The notes: generated by a model not told the origin, from the letters alone. A DNA stretch of 64,000 nt from Mesorhizobium sp. (GCF_017306545.1 NZ_JAFKID010000009.1:62001-126000); one strand, 5' to 3'. Shown: positions 1-9,232, counted from the stretch's first letter. Numbers and translations are program-made.

Positions 1-632
1 AGCACCTCGCGCGCGGCGTCGAACTCCTGCTGGCCGACGACGGCCGGGCAGCCGCGCTTGAAGATGCCGGCCTTTTCGGCGGCGATCAGTTCGACGCGGT
101 CGCCGAGATAGGCCTCGTGGTCGAGCGAGATCGGCATGACGACGGAGACGGCCGGCCGCTTGACGACATTGGTGGCGTCGAAGCGCCCGCCCAACCCGAC
201 CTCGATAATCGCGGCATCCGCCGGATGCTCGGAAAACAGCACGAAGCCCACGGCGGTGAGGATTTCAAAGACGGTGATGGTCTGGCCGGCATTGGCCTCG
301 GCGACGCGGTGGATCGCCTCGGCGAAGACGCGGTCATCGACCAGCCGGCCGCCGCCGGGCGCGGCCAGCCGGTAGCGCTCGTGCCAATGGACGAGGTGCG
401 GCGAGGTGTGGACGTGGACCTTATAGCCGGCCTCCTCCAGCAGCGCGCGCGTGAATGCGGCGCAGGAGCCCTTGCCGTTGGTGCCGGCGATGTGGATGAC
501 CGGCGGCAGCCGGTCCTGCGGATTGCCGAGCTTCTCCAGCAGGCGCGAAACCCGCTCGAGCGACAGGTCGAACCCCTTCGGGTGCAGCGCCATCAGGCGC
601 TCGATTTCGAGGTCGGCGGACAGGGTGGTCAT
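1..632 (-). CDS. folC: Bifunctional folylpolyglutamate/dihydrofolate synthase, N-terminal part
   Basis: FolC adds glutamate to folates, and in bacteria it also joins dihydropteroate and glutamate, using ATP in the cytoplasm. The visible N-terminal ~210 residues contain the Mur-ligase-type P-loop IAGTNGKGS, the loop EVGLGGRFDATNVV and the motif SLDHEAYLG, all typical of FolC. The ATG at 632 begins MTTLSADLEIERL. The gene runs off the left edge, so the C-terminal half is not seen. It lies downstream of accD on the same strand, an order common in Rhizobiales. The 162 bp between accD and folC show no clear gene or terminator. Confidence 0.93.
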   Translation of the reverse strand, partial: MTTLSADLEIERLMALHPKGFDLSLERVSRLLEKLGNPQDRLPPVIHIAGTNGKGSCAAFTRALLEEAGYKVHVHTSPHLVHWHERYRLAAPGGGRLVDDRVFAEAIHRVAEANAGQTITVFEILTAVGFVLFSEHPADAAIIEVGLGGRFDATNVVKRPAVSVVMPISLDHEAYLGDRVELIAAEKAGIFKRGCPAVVGQQEFDAAREV

Positions 633-794
633 GGACTGTTCCCAGGGCGGCTCCGGTCTTCACGGAATCGGCAGGACCGCTCTATTTCCTATTTGCCGCA
701 TCCCGGACGCAAAGCCGTTTCACACTCTTGCTGGAAATGCTCTAGGCGCGGCCAGGGCCGGGCACCGTCGTCGTTGCGGCAGGCTTTGTCCCAA

Positions 795-1721
795 TCAGGC
801 CGAGGGACGCGGCGCTTCCGGCTTGGCGACGGCCGGCGGCGGGATTTCGGGCGCGGCCGGCTTTTCCTCCGCCGGCACCTTCATCAGAAGCTTGAGCAGG
901 TTGGCCACCGTCTTCTTCATCTCCAGCCGCGAGACGACCATATCGACCATGCCGTGCTCCATCAGGTACTCGGCGCGCTGGAAGCCGTCCGGCAGTTTTT
1001 CGCGGATGGTCTGTTCGATGACGCGCGGGCCGGCGAAGCCGATCAGCGCGCCCGGCTCGGCGATGTGGACATCGCCCAGCATGGCGTAGGATGCCGTCAC
1101 GCCGCCGGTGGTCGGGTTGGTGAGCACGACGATATAGGGCAGGCCGGCTTCCTTCAGCCGATCGACGGCGACGGTGGTGCGCGGCAGTTGCATCAGCGAC
1201 AAAATGCCTTCCTGCATGCGCGCGCCGCCCGATGCGGCGAACAGGATGAGCGGCCGCCTGCGCATCACCGCCGTCTCGAAGGCGTGGACGATCGCCTCGC
1301 CGGCGGCCATGCCGAGCGAGCCGCCCATGAAGGCGAAGTCCTGCACGGTGACGACGACCGGCAGGCCGTCGATGGTGCCGGCGGCGTTCAGGATGGCATC
1401 CTCGAGGCTGGTCTTGGCCTTGGCTTCCTTGAGGCGGTCCGTATAGCGCTTCTCGTCGCGGAATTTCAGCGGGTCCTGCATCACCTTGGGGTTCTCGACG
1501 ACGTCGTATTTGCCGCCGTCGAAGAAGAATTTCAGCCGCTCCTTGGCCGAGATCTTCATGTGATGGCCGGAGGACGGAATGACGAACTGGTTCCCTTCGA
1601 GGTCCTTGTGAAAGACCATCTCGCCCGTCTCGGGGTCCTTGACCCACAGGTTTTCCGGCACGTCGCGCCGGCCGAGCATGGAATTGATCTTCGGGCGGAC
1701 GAAATTGGTGATCCAGTTCAT
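795..1721 (-). CDS. accD: Acetyl-CoA carboxylase carboxyltransferase subunit beta
   Basis: AccD and AccA form the carboxyltransferase that moves a carboxyl group from biotin to acetyl-CoA, the first step of fatty acid synthesis. The 308-residue protein has the crotonase-like core, with [18 protein letters not shown] and [18 protein letters not shown] conserved. The N-terminal zinc ribbon of the E. coli enzyme is absent: the position that usually reads WxKCPxTGE in rhizobia reads WVKDPETGE here, and no cysteine occurs in the first ~100 residues. The ATG at 1721 follows an AGGAG at good spacing. The gene lies 36 bp downstream of trpA on the same strand. The C-terminal tail is rich in Ala, Pro and Glu and poorly conserved. 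Confidence 0.95.
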   Translation of the reverse strand: MNWITNFVRPKINSMLGRRDVPENLWVKDPETGEMVFHKDLEGNQFVIPSSGHHMKISAKERLKFFFDGGKYDVVENPKVMQDPLKFRDEKRYTDRLKEAKAKTSLEDAILNAAGTIDGLPVVVTVQDFAFMGGSLGMAAGEAIVHAFETAVMRRRPLILFAASGGARMQEGILSLMQLPRTTVAVDRLKEAGLPYIVVLTNPTTGGVTASYAMLGDVHIAEPGALIGFAGPRVIEQTIREKLPDGFQRAEYLMEHGMVDMVVSRLEMKKTVANLLKLLMKVPAEEKPAAPEIPPPAVAKPEAPRPSA

Positions 1722-1757
1722 GGCTGAACTCCTGTCTGTCGCAGGGAGGTAGGAAAA

Positions 1758-2600
1758 TTATTCGGCGGCGGCAAGGCGCGCCTGCCGCACGCCCTGTGCC
1801 AGCCCGCCGACCAGCGTGGCCACCGCCTCTGCCGGATCGGCAACCTTTTCGCCTTTCGGTCCGAGCACGTTGGCGACCGCGTTGACGATCGCCGTGCCGA
1901 CCACCACGCCGTCGGCCGAAGCGCCGATGGCACGCGCCTGTTCCGCAGTCTTGACGCCGAAGCCGACGCAGACCGGCAGCGCCGTGTGTCCCTTGATGCG
2001 CCTGACCGCCTCGCTCACCTTGGCGGTGTCGGCCAGCGCCGAGCCGGTGATGCCGGTCATCGAGACGTAGTAGACGAAGCCGGAGGTGTTCTCCAGGACT
2101 TTGGACAGGCGTTTGTCGTCGGTGGTCGGGGTGGCAAGACGGATGAAATTGATGCCCGCTTTCAGCGCGGGAATGCACAGTTCCGCGTCCATCTCCGGCG
2201 GCAGGTCGACGACGATCAGGCCATCGACACCGGATGCCTTGGCATCGGCCAGGAAGCGCTCGACGCCGTGATTGTAGACGGGGTTGTAGTAGCCCATCAA
2301 AACGATCGGCGTCTCGTCGTCGTCCTTGCGGAAGTCGGCCGCCATCGCCAGCGTCTTGACGAGCGTCTGGCCGCCCTTCAGCGCGCGCAGGCCGGCGGCC
2401 TGGATCGCCGGGCCGTCGGCCATCGGATCGGAGAAGGGCATGCCGAGTTCGATGATGTCGGCGCCCGCCTTCGGCAGCGCCTTCATGATCGACAGCGAGG
2501 TGGCGTAGTCGGGATCGCCGCCCATGAAATAGGTGACGAGCGCGGGGCGGCCCTCGGCCTTGAGCTTGCCCATACGGCGGTCGATGCGGGTGATGGTCAT
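1758..2600 (-). CDS. trpA: Tryptophan synthase alpha chain
   Basis: TrpA cleaves indole-3-glycerol phosphate to indole, which is channelled to TrpB. The 280 residues form the expected TIM barrel, with the catalytic Glu in [10 protein letters not shown] and the catalytic Asp region near MGYYNPV. The usual start is the ATG at 2600 ([10 protein letters not shown]), typical of rhizobial TrpA. Its ribosome-binding site is weak: a purine run lies about 12-25 nt upstream. The same reading frame stays open upstream through the whole ParE-like toxin to 2909, so a 383-residue toxin-TrpA product is possible. Gene order trpF-trpB-[toxin module]-trpA-accD indicates one transcription unit. Confidence 0.94.
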   Translation of the reverse strand: MTITRIDRRMGKLKAEGRPALVTYFMGGDPDYATSLSIMKALPKAGADIIELGMPFSDPMADGPAIQAAGLRALKGGQTLVKTLAMAADFRKDDDETPIVLMGYYNPVYNHGVERFLADAKASGVDGLIVVDLPPEMDAELCIPALKAGINFIRLATPTTDDKRLSKVLENTSGFVYYVSMTGITGSALADTAKVSEAVRRIKGHTALPVCVGFGVKTAEQARAIGASADGVVVGTAIVNAVANVLGPKGEKVADPAEAVATLVGGLAQGVRQARLAAAE

Positions 2601-2909
2601 GGCCAAGCTTAAGCCTTCTTCCTGCAGTCCGAGTCTTGCCGGATCGGAACGCTGATCCCAGATGCGGACGACCTCAATCTGTTCTTCGGTTACGCGATAA
2701 ATGATCGCGAATGGAAGACGCGGGATGCTGTAGCTGCGCAACCCTGTCTCGTCCACAGGTTTGCCGATATATGCGTGCCTTGAAAGGTTTTCGACAGCCC
2801 TGACATACTGCTTGGTCGCACGTTCCGCTCCGGCCTGACGGACGCTGCCGTAGTACTCCTGAACCCATGCCAGATCGTCGTTGGCCGAAGCAAGGTAGAT
2901 CAGCTCCAT
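2601..2909 (-). CDS. RelE/ParE-family toxin, in frame with trpA without a stop
   Basis: About 103 residues match the RelE/ParE toxin fold: an N-terminal [16 protein letters not shown] helix, a central [17 protein letters not shown] strand pair, and the end [15 protein letters not shown]. ParE toxins act on gyrase and RelE toxins on ribosome-bound mRNA; which applies cannot be told here. The ATG at 2909 overlaps the end of the antitoxin gene by 10 bp, a normal coupled arrangement. No stop codon follows: the frame continues through [10 protein letters not shown] into the TrpA start at 2600. The end coordinate given is therefore the junction with trpA, not a real stop. This could be a lost stop, a natural fusion, or a sequencing error. 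Confidence 0.8.
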
Positions 2910-3172
2910 GAACGACGGGGCTTCAGAAAGACGTCCGGTTCAGGTGGCGGCAGTTCGTTTTCGGTGCCCCAGCTTTCGATCCAGCGATGCATAGCTTCTT
3001 GCGAGATAAATATGCCCTTGTCCGCTTCGGCGATACGCTCTTTCAAAAGTCTGCGCTCTGCTGATGATCTCTTTAAAAAGGAAGCATAATCACCGTGCGG
3101 CCCATCAGCAAAGGACGGATCGCCCTCCTGCCTGGTTTCCAAATGGCTTACCGTGCTTTCTCGTCTGGCCAT
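2900..3172 (-). CDS. Antitoxin of the ParE-type module
   Basis: This 90-residue protein (ATG at 3172, [10 protein letters not shown]) lies directly upstream of the toxin, overlapping it by 10 bp. Its C-terminal half has a charged helix followed by [15 protein letters not shown] and ELPPPEP. The SWGTxNELPPP ending is recurrent in alphaproteobacterial antitoxins paired with ParE-like toxins. The expected role is to bind the toxin with the C-terminal part and repress its own promoter. A more distant start at 3211 in the same frame is possible but adds a poorly conserved tail. The pair is inserted between trpB and trpA, so it is probably also transcribed from the trp promoter. Confidence 0.75.
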   Translation of the reverse strand: MARRESTVSHLETRQEGDPSFADGPHGDYASFLKRSSAERRLLKERIAEADKGIFISQEAMHRWIESWGTENELPPPEPDVFLKPRRSWS

Positions 3173-3275
3173 GTCGAATTCCCTGGCGTCACGTTGACGC
3201 GAAACTAGCACGACCGCCTGCGTGGCTCAAATTTTCCGGCCCGCGTCGCCAATCGTCCATGGGAGGGCTTGGCCT

Positions 3276-4496
3276 TCAGATCTCCATGCCCATCATGCCG
3301 GCCACGGTGTGCACGTCCTTGTCGCCGCGGCCGGAGAGGTTGACGATGACGATCTCGTCCTTGCCCATGGCCGGCGCGATCTTCATCGCCTGGGCGATGG
3401 CATGGGCCGATTCCAGCGCCGGAATGATGCCTTCCACCTTGGTGCAGAGCTGGAAGGCCTCCAGCGCCTCGTCGTCCAGGATCGGCACGTAATCGACGCG
3501 GCCGCTATCGCGCAGCCACGAATGCTCGGGGCCGACGCCGGGATAGTCGAGACCGGCCGAGATCGAATGGCCGTCGAGGATCTGGCCGTCGTCGTTCTGC
3601 AAGAGATAGGTGCGGTTGCCGTGCAGCACGCCGGGCCGGCCGGCATTCATCGAGGCGCAGTGCTCGACGCCTTCCAGCCCGCGCCCGCCGGCCTCGACGC
3701 CGATGATCTTCACTTGTGTGTCGTCGAGGAAAGGATGGAACAGGCCGATGGCGTTCGAGCCGCCGCCGACGGCGGCGATGATGACGTCGGGCAGCCGGCC
3801 TTCCTGCTCGAGAATCTGCGCGCGCGCTTCCGAGCCGATGACCGACTGGAAGTCGCGCACCATCTCCGGATAGGGATGCGGGCCGGCGGCAGTGCCGATC
3901 AGGTAATAGGTGTCCTCGACGTTCGTCACCCAATCGCGAAGGGCTTCGTTCATGGCGTCCTTCAGCGTGCCGTGGCCGGCGGAAACAGGCCGGACCTCGG
4001 CGCCGAGAAGCTTCATGCGGAAGACGTTCGGCTTCTGCCGCTCGACGTCGGTGGCGCCCATGTAGACCACGCAGGGGTAGCCGAAGCGCGCCGACACCGT
4101 GGCCGAGGCCACGCCGTGCTGGCCAGCACCCGTCTCGGCGATGATGCGCTTCTTGCCCATGCGCTTGGCGAGCAGGATCTGCCCCAGGCAATTGTTGATC
4201 TTGTGCGAGCCGGTGTGGTTCAGGTCCTCGCGCTTGAAGTAAATCCTGGCGCCGCCGAGATGCCTGGTGAGGCCTTCGGCGAAATAGAGCTTCGACGGAC
4301 GGCCGGCATAGAAGGTGGAGAGCGCGGTCAGTTCCGCCTTGAAGGCCGGGTCATCCTTGGCCTTGTCCCACTCGTTTTCCAACTCGAGGATCAGCGGCAT
4401 CAGCGTCTCGGCGACGAAACGGCCGCCGAAGATGCCGAACATGCCCTGCTCGTCGGGACCGGTACGGAAGGAATTGGGCAAAGCCGGCTTGTTCAT
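3276..4496 (-). CDS. trpB: Tryptophan synthase beta chain
   Basis: TrpB condenses indole with serine to give tryptophan, using pyridoxal phosphate. The 406-residue sequence contains the PLP-lysine motif [10 protein letters not shown], the AETGAGQHG loop, and the phosphate-binding stretch [10 protein letters not shown]. Length and motifs are those of the classical TrpB1 type that pairs with TrpA. The ATG at 4496 begins [10 protein letters not shown]. It is 87 bp downstream of trpF. It is followed by the toxin-antitoxin genes rather than directly by trpA, an interruption of the usual tight trpB-trpA spacing. Confidence 0.96.
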   Translation of the reverse strand: MNKPALPNSFRTGPDEQGMFGIFGGRFVAETLMPLILELENEWDKAKDDPAFKAELTALSTFYAGRPSKLYFAEGLTRHLGGARIYFKREDLNHTGSHKINNCLGQILLAKRMGKKRIIAETGAGQHGVASATVSARFGYPCVVYMGATDVERQKPNVFRMKLLGAEVRPVSAGHGTLKDAMNEALRDWVTNVEDTYYLIGTAAGPHPYPEMVRDFQSVIGSEARAQILEQEGRLPDVIIAAVGGGSNAIGLFHPFLDDTQVKIIGVEAGGRGLEGVEHCASMNAGRPGVLHGNRTYLLQNDDGQILDGHSISAGLDYPGVGPEHSWLRDSGRVDYVPILDDEALEAFQLCTKVEGIIPALESAHAIAQAMKIAPAMGKDEIVIVNLSGRGDKDVHTVAGMMGMEI

Positions 4497-4583
4497 CGCC
4501 GATCTCCTGTCATTGGTCTGCGGCCCACCTGCCTTGAGGCCGGCCGCTTCAATATATCTCCGGCCATGCTTTAAGGGTGCCTG

Positions 4584-5243
4584 TCAAGCGGCGCGATGCT
4601 TGGCGGCGTTGTCCACGGCGCGGAAAAACGCCTCGATCAACGCCGTGTCCTTGATCCCCGGCGCGCTTTCCACGCCCGACGATATGTCGATGGCCGGCGG
4701 CGCGGCGACACACAGCGCCTCGCCGATGTTGCCGGCATTGAGGCCGCCGGAGAGAAAATAGTCGGTGCCGGCTGGAATTTCGGCAAGCAGCGCCCAGTCG
4801 AACGACACGCCGTTGCCGCCGGGAAGCTCGGAACCCCTGGGCGGCTTGGCGTCGAACAGGAAGCGGTCGGCGATGCCGCGATAGGGCTCGATGGCCACCA
4901 GATCGGCGGCCGTACGCACGGAGAACGCCTTGACGACGGGCAGCCGGAAGCGCGCCTTGACGGCAGCGACGCGCTCCGGCGTTTCGCCGCCGTGAAGCTG
5001 GAGCAGGTCGGGCGCCATCGCCGCGACGATGCGGTCGAGAAAGGCGTCGTCGGCATCGACGGTCACGGCAACGGCCAGCGCCTTGCCGCGCGCGGCCTGC
5101 CGCAACCGGCCGGCTTCTTCGGGCTCGATGTTGCGCGGGCTCTTGGGAAAGAAGATGAAACCGGCATGGCTGGCGCCGCCGGCGAGCGCGGCCTCCAGCG
5201 CCGCGCCGGTCTTCAGGCCGCATATCTTGATGTCGAGAGCCAT
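4584..5243 (-). CDS. trpF: Phosphoribosylanthranilate isomerase
   Basis: TrpF isomerises N-(5-phosphoribosyl)anthranilate in tryptophan synthesis. The 219-residue protein starts MALDIKICGLKT with the catalytic cysteine in KICGL. It has the general-acid aspartate region VTVDADDAF, the phosphate-binding SGGLNAGN loop, and the family's normal length. The ATG at 5243 is preferred over an in-frame ATG at 5261 because family members begin just before the KICG motif. It is the first gene of the leftward trpF-trpB-trpA-accD-folC group and is divergent from the small gene at 5348. Confidence 0.95.
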   Translation of the reverse strand: MALDIKICGLKTGAALEAALAGGASHAGFIFFPKSPRNIEPEEAGRLRQAARGKALAVAVTVDADDAFLDRIVAAMAPDLLQLHGGETPERVAAVKARFRLPVVKAFSVRTAADLVAIEPYRGIADRFLFDAKPPRGSELPGGNGVSFDWALLAEIPAGTDYFLSGGLNAGNIGEALCVAAPPAIDISSGVESAPGIKDTALIEAFFRAVDNAAKHRAA

Positions 5244-5347
5244 GGCGGCGGGGCTTCGCACGAAACGGCAAAAGAGTCGAGGAAAAGCATCGGTTGCAGC
5301 ACGGCGCCAGTGCGCTAGTTTCGCTGAAACGAACAGCGGAGCGCATC

Positions 5348-5566
5348 ATGGCGAACGGAAACGACGGCGACCTGAAGGCGAAGCTGGCGCAGGCGCGCGC
5401 GGTTATCGCGCATCTGATGGAAAAAGCATCCTATGACGGCGCGGAAGCGCAACGCGCGCTCGCCTATTTCGACGACGACGGCTTCGACGCGAACTTCCTG
5501 CCGTGGCCGCGCCATGAGGAGGAAGGATTGCGGCCGGAAGACTTGAACGCGGCGAACGACGGTTGA
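5348..5566 (+). CDS. Small acidic hypothetical protein
   Basis: A 72-residue acidic protein (MANGNDGDLKAKLAQAR...) of unknown function. GGAG lies about 7 nt before the ATG at 5348, supporting this start over an upstream in-frame ATG at 5294. It has an N-terminal amphipathic helix and an acidic C-terminal half, with no membrane segment and no cysteine pattern. It is divergent from trpF and convergent with the metallopeptidase gene. No family is recognised. Confidence 0.55.
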   Translation: MANGNDGDLKAKLAQARAVIAHLMEKASYDGAEAQRALAYFDDDGFDANFLPWPRHEEEGLRPEDLNAANDG

Positions 5567-5613
5567 GGAGAGAAAATAGAGAGTAGCGAGAGGGCCGACA
5601 CGAACCCTATTCG

Positions 5614-6372
5614 CTATTCAAACGCGATCGCCTGCAAGGCGCCGCCGTTGCGCTTGAGCCAGGCCTTGCAACGGTCGGTGTCCGGGCAAAGCTCGGTGCA
5701 CAGCTTCCAGAATTTCGGGCCGTGGTTCATCTCTTTCAGATGCGCCACCTCGTGTGCGACGAGGTAGTTTATCACCGGCTGAGGCGCCATCATGATGCGC
5801 CAGGAGAAAGACAGGTTGCCGTCCGTGGTGCAGGAGCCCCAGCGGCTCGACGTATCCTTGAAGCGGACCGCCTTGGCCTTGCGGCCGACGGCCTGCGTGT
5901 GTTTCGCAACCAACGCCTCGATCTCGCGCCTGGCCTCGCGCTTCAAGAAGTCGGCGACGCGGCGCGGCAGGTGCAGCCGGTCGCCGTGAACGATCAGCGT
6001 CGGTCCCGACACGTCGCGCGAAACCTCCACCGTGCCGCGCTTGCCGGGCTCGTGCACGATCAGGTGCGGCACGCCGCGCACCGGAATGCGGATGCCGGGG
6101 CGCACCTGCGGCCGGTCCGGCACCTTGGCCAACCGCTGCTCCAGCCAGCCCTGATGCCGGATGAGGAATTTTTCCACCTCGCCCAGCTTGAGGCCCGGCG
6201 GAACGGTGATGCGCAGGCCCTGCCCGCCGGCGTCGATGCGCAGCGTCAACCGCCGCGCCCGCTCGTTCTCGACAACGCGCAAGGGCAGCGTACGGCCGGC
6301 GACCTGATGCTCGCGCAGCTCTACCGGCTGCGGCGCCGGTTTCGACAGGGATCGGAAGAAGCCGAAGGACAT
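5614..6372 (-). CDS. YgjP-like (DUF45) metal-dependent hydrolase
   Basis: A 252-residue protein of the YgjP/DUF45 metallopeptidase-like family. It has the family block DTSSRWGSC followed by a FSWR segment and the zinc motif HEVAHLKEMNH (HExxH plus a downstream His). These proteins are soluble cytoplasmic zincins; physiological substrates are not established. The ATG at 6372 (MSFGFFRSL) is preferred. A longer reading from 6411 would start inside the terminator hairpin at 6408-6443. It lies downstream of the DUF2852 gene but is separated from it by that terminator. Confidence 0.85.
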   Translation of the reverse strand: MSFGFFRSLSKPAPQPVELREHQVAGRTLPLRVVENERARRLTLRIDAGGQGLRITVPPGLKLGEVEKFLIRHQGWLEQRLAKVPDRPQVRPGIRIPVRGVPHLIVHEPGKRGTVEVSRDVSGPTLIVHGDRLHLPRRVADFLKREARREIEALVAKHTQAVGRKAKAVRFKDTSSRWGSCTTDGNLSFSWRIMMAPQPVINYLVAHEVAHLKEMNHGPKFWKLCTELCPDTDRCKAWLKRNGGALQAIAFE

Positions 6373-6407
6373 GGCGCGACGATAGGTGATTCGAGGATCG
6401 GGATAGA

Positions 6408-6443
6408 ACAAAAAAGAAACGGCGCCGTCGTGGCGGCGCCGTT
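6408..6443 (-). terminator. Rho-independent terminator after the DUF2852 gene
   Basis: A perfect 10-bp stem (AACGGCGCCG at 6418-6427, complement at 6434-6443) with a 6-nt loop. On the minus strand it is followed by a T-rich tract (complement of 6408-6417). It ends transcription of the DUF2852 gene. Confidence 0.85.
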
Positions 6444-6467
6444 CGTTCGCTTCTCTTGCAGGGCCGC

Positions 6468-6971
6468 TCAGTCGTCGAGCAGGTTGGTGCCCTTGTCGCC
6501 GTCCTTGTCCTTGCCCTTTGCCGGCTTATCGGGAGCGGACTTGGTCGTGGTCGGCGCGGTGTGCCGGTTGCGGTTGGCCATGAAGCGGTCGAACTCTTCC
6601 TGGTCCTTGGCGCGGCGCAGTTCGCGGGCGTATTCGTCGAATTCGCTCAACATCTCGTCCAGCTTGCGGCGCTCCTCGGCCAGACGCTCCAGTTCCTTGT
6701 CGCGCCAGTCGTCGAAGGCGACGTTGCCGGTCCTTGGGCCGGTGCGGCCGCCATAGCCCCAGCGCTGCGCGCGGTCGGCACCGCGGCGGCAGCCGGCGAA
6801 GACGCCGTCGGTGGCGCGGTTGACGTCGCGCTTGAAGCCGTCGAGCCGATCGCCCCAGATGATATAGGCGAGCATGGCGAGGCCCAGCGGCCAGAACACG
6901 ACGAAGCCGATCACCATCAGCGCAATGGTCGCCGGCGTCCACGCCGGGCGGATCAAAGCAGATGCGTTCAT
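6468..6971 (-). CDS. DUF2852 membrane-associated protein
   Basis: A 167-residue protein of the DUF2852 family, common in Rhizobiales and of unknown function. One or two hydrophobic segments at residues ~10-40 (TIALMVIGFVVFWPLGLAML) precede a positively charged stretch and a long charged coiled-coil region (DKELERLAEERRKLDEML). The tail is rich in Lys, Asp and Gly. The topology suggests an inner-membrane anchor with a cytoplasmic coiled coil. The ATG at 6971 has a strong GGGAGA directly upstream, which decides the start over an upstream ATG at 7073. Confidence 0.85.
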   Translation of the reverse strand: MNASALIRPAWTPATIALMVIGFVVFWPLGLAMLAYIIWGDRLDGFKRDVNRATDGVFAGCRRGADRAQRWGYGGRTGPRTGNVAFDDWRDKELERLAEERRKLDEMLSEFDEYARELRRAKDQEEFDRFMANRNRHTAPTTTKSAPDKPAKGKDKDGDKGTNLLDD

Positions 6972-7086
6972 TTCTCCCGTTCCTTCGGTTGGAGGCAGCC
7001 GGTGCGGCTGCGTCATTTCGAAATGGGAGAGGAAAAACGGCGATTCAAGACGGCGTCGGGTGAAACCGGACAAGCCCTTGATGGGG

Positions 7087-8229
7087 CTACTTCTTTTTCA
7101 GCCTGTCGAGGCCGGCGACGGCCAGGCCGGCGACAAGCCCCCAGAAGGCCGAGCCGATGCCGAACAGCGCGAGGCCCGAAGCGGTGACGGCAAACGTCAC
7201 GGTCGCGGCCATGCGGCCGGCCTCGTCCCTGAGCGCGATGGAGAGCGCGTTGGCGAGCGAGCCGAGCAGCGCCAACCCCGCCACCAGCACGATCAGGCTT
7301 TGCGGCAAAACGGCGAAGATCGCCACCAGCGAGGCGCCGAAGGCGGCGAAGACGAGATAGGCCAGCGCATAGAACGGCCCGGTCATCCAGCGCTTCGTGG
7401 GATCGGGATGGACGTCCGGCCCGGTGCAGATGGCGGCCGAGATCGCCGCCAGGTTGGTGGTCGAGGCGCCGAGCGGCGCGGTCAGCACCGACACGAAGCC
7501 GGTGACGCCGATCAGCGGGCCGGGCGGCGGCTCGTAGCCGTCGGCGCGCAGCACCGCCAGGCCCGACAGATTCTGCGAGGCCATGGTGACGAGGTAGAGC
7601 GGCACCGCCAGCCCGATGATCGCCGAGGCCGTGAACTGCGGTCCTATCCATGTCAGCGTCGAAAGCTCGGGCGCCGGCAGGCCGCCGACACGGCCGGTGA
7701 GAAGGGCGGCCACCACGCCGCCGACCAGCACAACCAGCACCGACAGCGACGGGTTCCACAGCCTGACGAGGAAGAAAGCGGCGACCAGCGGCAGGATCAG
7801 CTACGGATCGGCGGGCACGGTTTTCGCCGCATTCATGGCGAAGGTGACGACGATGCCGGCGAGCATACCCGAGGCGACCGAACCGGGAATTTTCGCGATC
7901 AGCCGCGTCAGCGGCCGAAACAGGCCGGTGACGACGAGGAGTGCGCCGGTGACGATGAAGGCGCCGACCGCCTCCGGCATGGTGAAGCCGGACGAGGCGG
8001 CGATCAGCGCCGCGCCCGGCGTCGACCACGCGGTGATGACCGGCATCTTCGTGCGCCAGGACAGCCAGGCCGTTTCCACCGCCATGGCGAGGCAGATGGC
8101 CGTCACCCAGCTCGCCGTCTCGATCTGCGTCGCGCCGACGGCGCTTGCCGCCGCGATGATGATGGCCAGCGTGCCGCCGAAGCCGACGATCGCCGCGACG
8201 AAGGCGGATGTGGGGATGGAGGCGCGCAT
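7087..8229 (-). pseudogene. benE: BenE-family benzoate/H+ symporter, broken by an amber stop
   Basis: The reading frame from ATG 8229 to the stop at 7087 encodes a BenE-type transporter of about 380 residues with many membrane helices; BenE proteins import benzoate with protons. A single in-frame TAG at 7801-7803 interrupts it at about residue 143. The frame continues directly with LILPLVAAFFLVRLW and on to the normal C-terminus. Both halves match one protein and share one frame, so this is a point nonsense mutation or a sequence error, not two genes. The start is 1 bp beyond the stop of the hydrolase gene upstream, implying co-transcription. Confidence 0.85.
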
Positions 8230-8230
8230 G

Positions 8231-9007
8231 TCAGGCCGCCCTCTCCACCATCGCCTCGACTGCGCCGAGCAGCATCTCCAGATCCTGCGGGCGCGACAGG
8301 CGATGGTCGCCTTGCGGTATCAGCGACAGCGTCACGTCGTCGGCCGGCAGCAGGCTGGCAAGCTTCAGGGCATGCGCAGGCGGCACGTCCGGGTCGGCCA
8401 GTCCTTGCAGGATATTCACAGGACAGTGGGTGTCGATCGGGCCGGTCATGACGAGGTTTTTCCTGCCGTCCTCGATCAGCGCGCGCGTGTAGATATAAGG
8501 CTGGTCCGAGTATTCCGAGGGCTCCTCGAAATAGCCGTTCTCGGCGAGCGCCTTCTTCTGCCGGTCGGTCAATTGCGGTTCCACCAGTTCGGCGGTGAAG
8601 TCCGGCGCCGGCGCCAGCAGCACCAGGCCGGCGAGGCGATCCTCGCCCGCCTTGCGCAGTTCCTGCGCCATGCGCAGCGCGATCCATGCTCCCATCGAGG
8701 AGCCGACCAGCACCTGCCTGCCTTCGCTGAAACGCCGGAACACGGCGAGGCTTTGCGCCAGCCAGGTGGAAATGGTGCCGTCGGCGAAGGCGCCGCCCGA
8801 CTCGCCATGACCCGAATAATCGTGGCGCAGGAAGGCGCGGCCCTGCCGCCCGGCCCAGGCGGCCAGCGTCTCGGCCTTCGTGCCCAGCATGTCCGACTTG
8901 TAGCCGCCGAGCCAGACCACGCCGGGCGCAGCACCCCGTTGCCGGCGCAGCGCGATGGCGGTTCCCGCGACGTCGAGGAATTCTGGCTGCTTGTCGGGCA
9001 TGGGCAT
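8231..9007 (-). CDS. Alpha/beta hydrolase
   Basis: A 258-residue alpha/beta-hydrolase-fold enzyme. Visible motifs are the HDYSGHGES oxyanion region, the nucleophile elbow VGSSMGAW (Gly-x-Ser-x-Gly variant SSMG), the acid region LQGLADPDVP and the catalytic His in QGDHRLSRP. Sequence style matches small serine esterases/thioesterases; the substrate is unknown. The ATG at 9007 (MPMPDKQPEF) fits homologues; upstream in-frame starts up to 9112 add a low-complexity basic tail. It precedes benE by 1 bp and is probably the first gene of that two-gene unit. It is divergent from infC. Confidence 0.85.
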   Translation of the reverse strand: MPMPDKQPEFLDVAGTAIALRRQRGAAPGVVWLGGYKSDMLGTKAETLAAWAGRQGRAFLRHDYSGHGESGGAFADGTISTWLAQSLAVFRRFSEGRQVLVGSSMGAWIALRMAQELRKAGEDRLAGLVLLAPAPDFTAELVEPQLTDRQKKALAENGYFEEPSEYSDQPYIYTRALIEDGRKNLVMTGPIDTHCPVNILQGLADPDVPPAHALKLASLLPADDVTLSLIPQGDHRLSRPQDLEMLLGAVEAMVERAA

Positions 9008-9214
9008 CGGTTCCGGCTCGGTATTTTCGCGGGCCGGTTTTGTGGCACAGCCGGCGGCGCGCGGAAAGCGCCCCGGCCTCTTCTTCGTTTGGCTCAGCCG
9101 ATACACCGGCACTGGTGATTTCTTGTCAGGCCTGTGCTATTGACTCGCCCCGCGCGCTTCCCACATTGGCGCGTCTCGCATTCATGAACCCCAAACCCTG
9201 ACCTGAAACGGCTC

Positions 9215-9232
9215 GAGGAGACCACGACCATT
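9215..9232 (+). promoter_or_regulatory. infC ribosome-binding site and AUU start codon
   Basis: GAGGAG (9215-9220) lies 9 nt before an ATT codon at 9230-9232 that opens the IF-3 frame (IRRPFKAT). AUU starts are the hallmark of infC: IF-3 itself discriminates against them, giving negative autoregulation. This is known from E. coli and inferred here from the conserved arrangement. Confidence 0.8.

Noticed and set aside
117-1727. 536-codon plus-strand frame over accD and folC
   Set aside because: Shadow; the minus-strand proteins are unambiguous.
7087-8229. Two separate small membrane-protein genes instead of benE
   Set aside because: Both parts share one frame and join into one BenE protein across a single amber codon.
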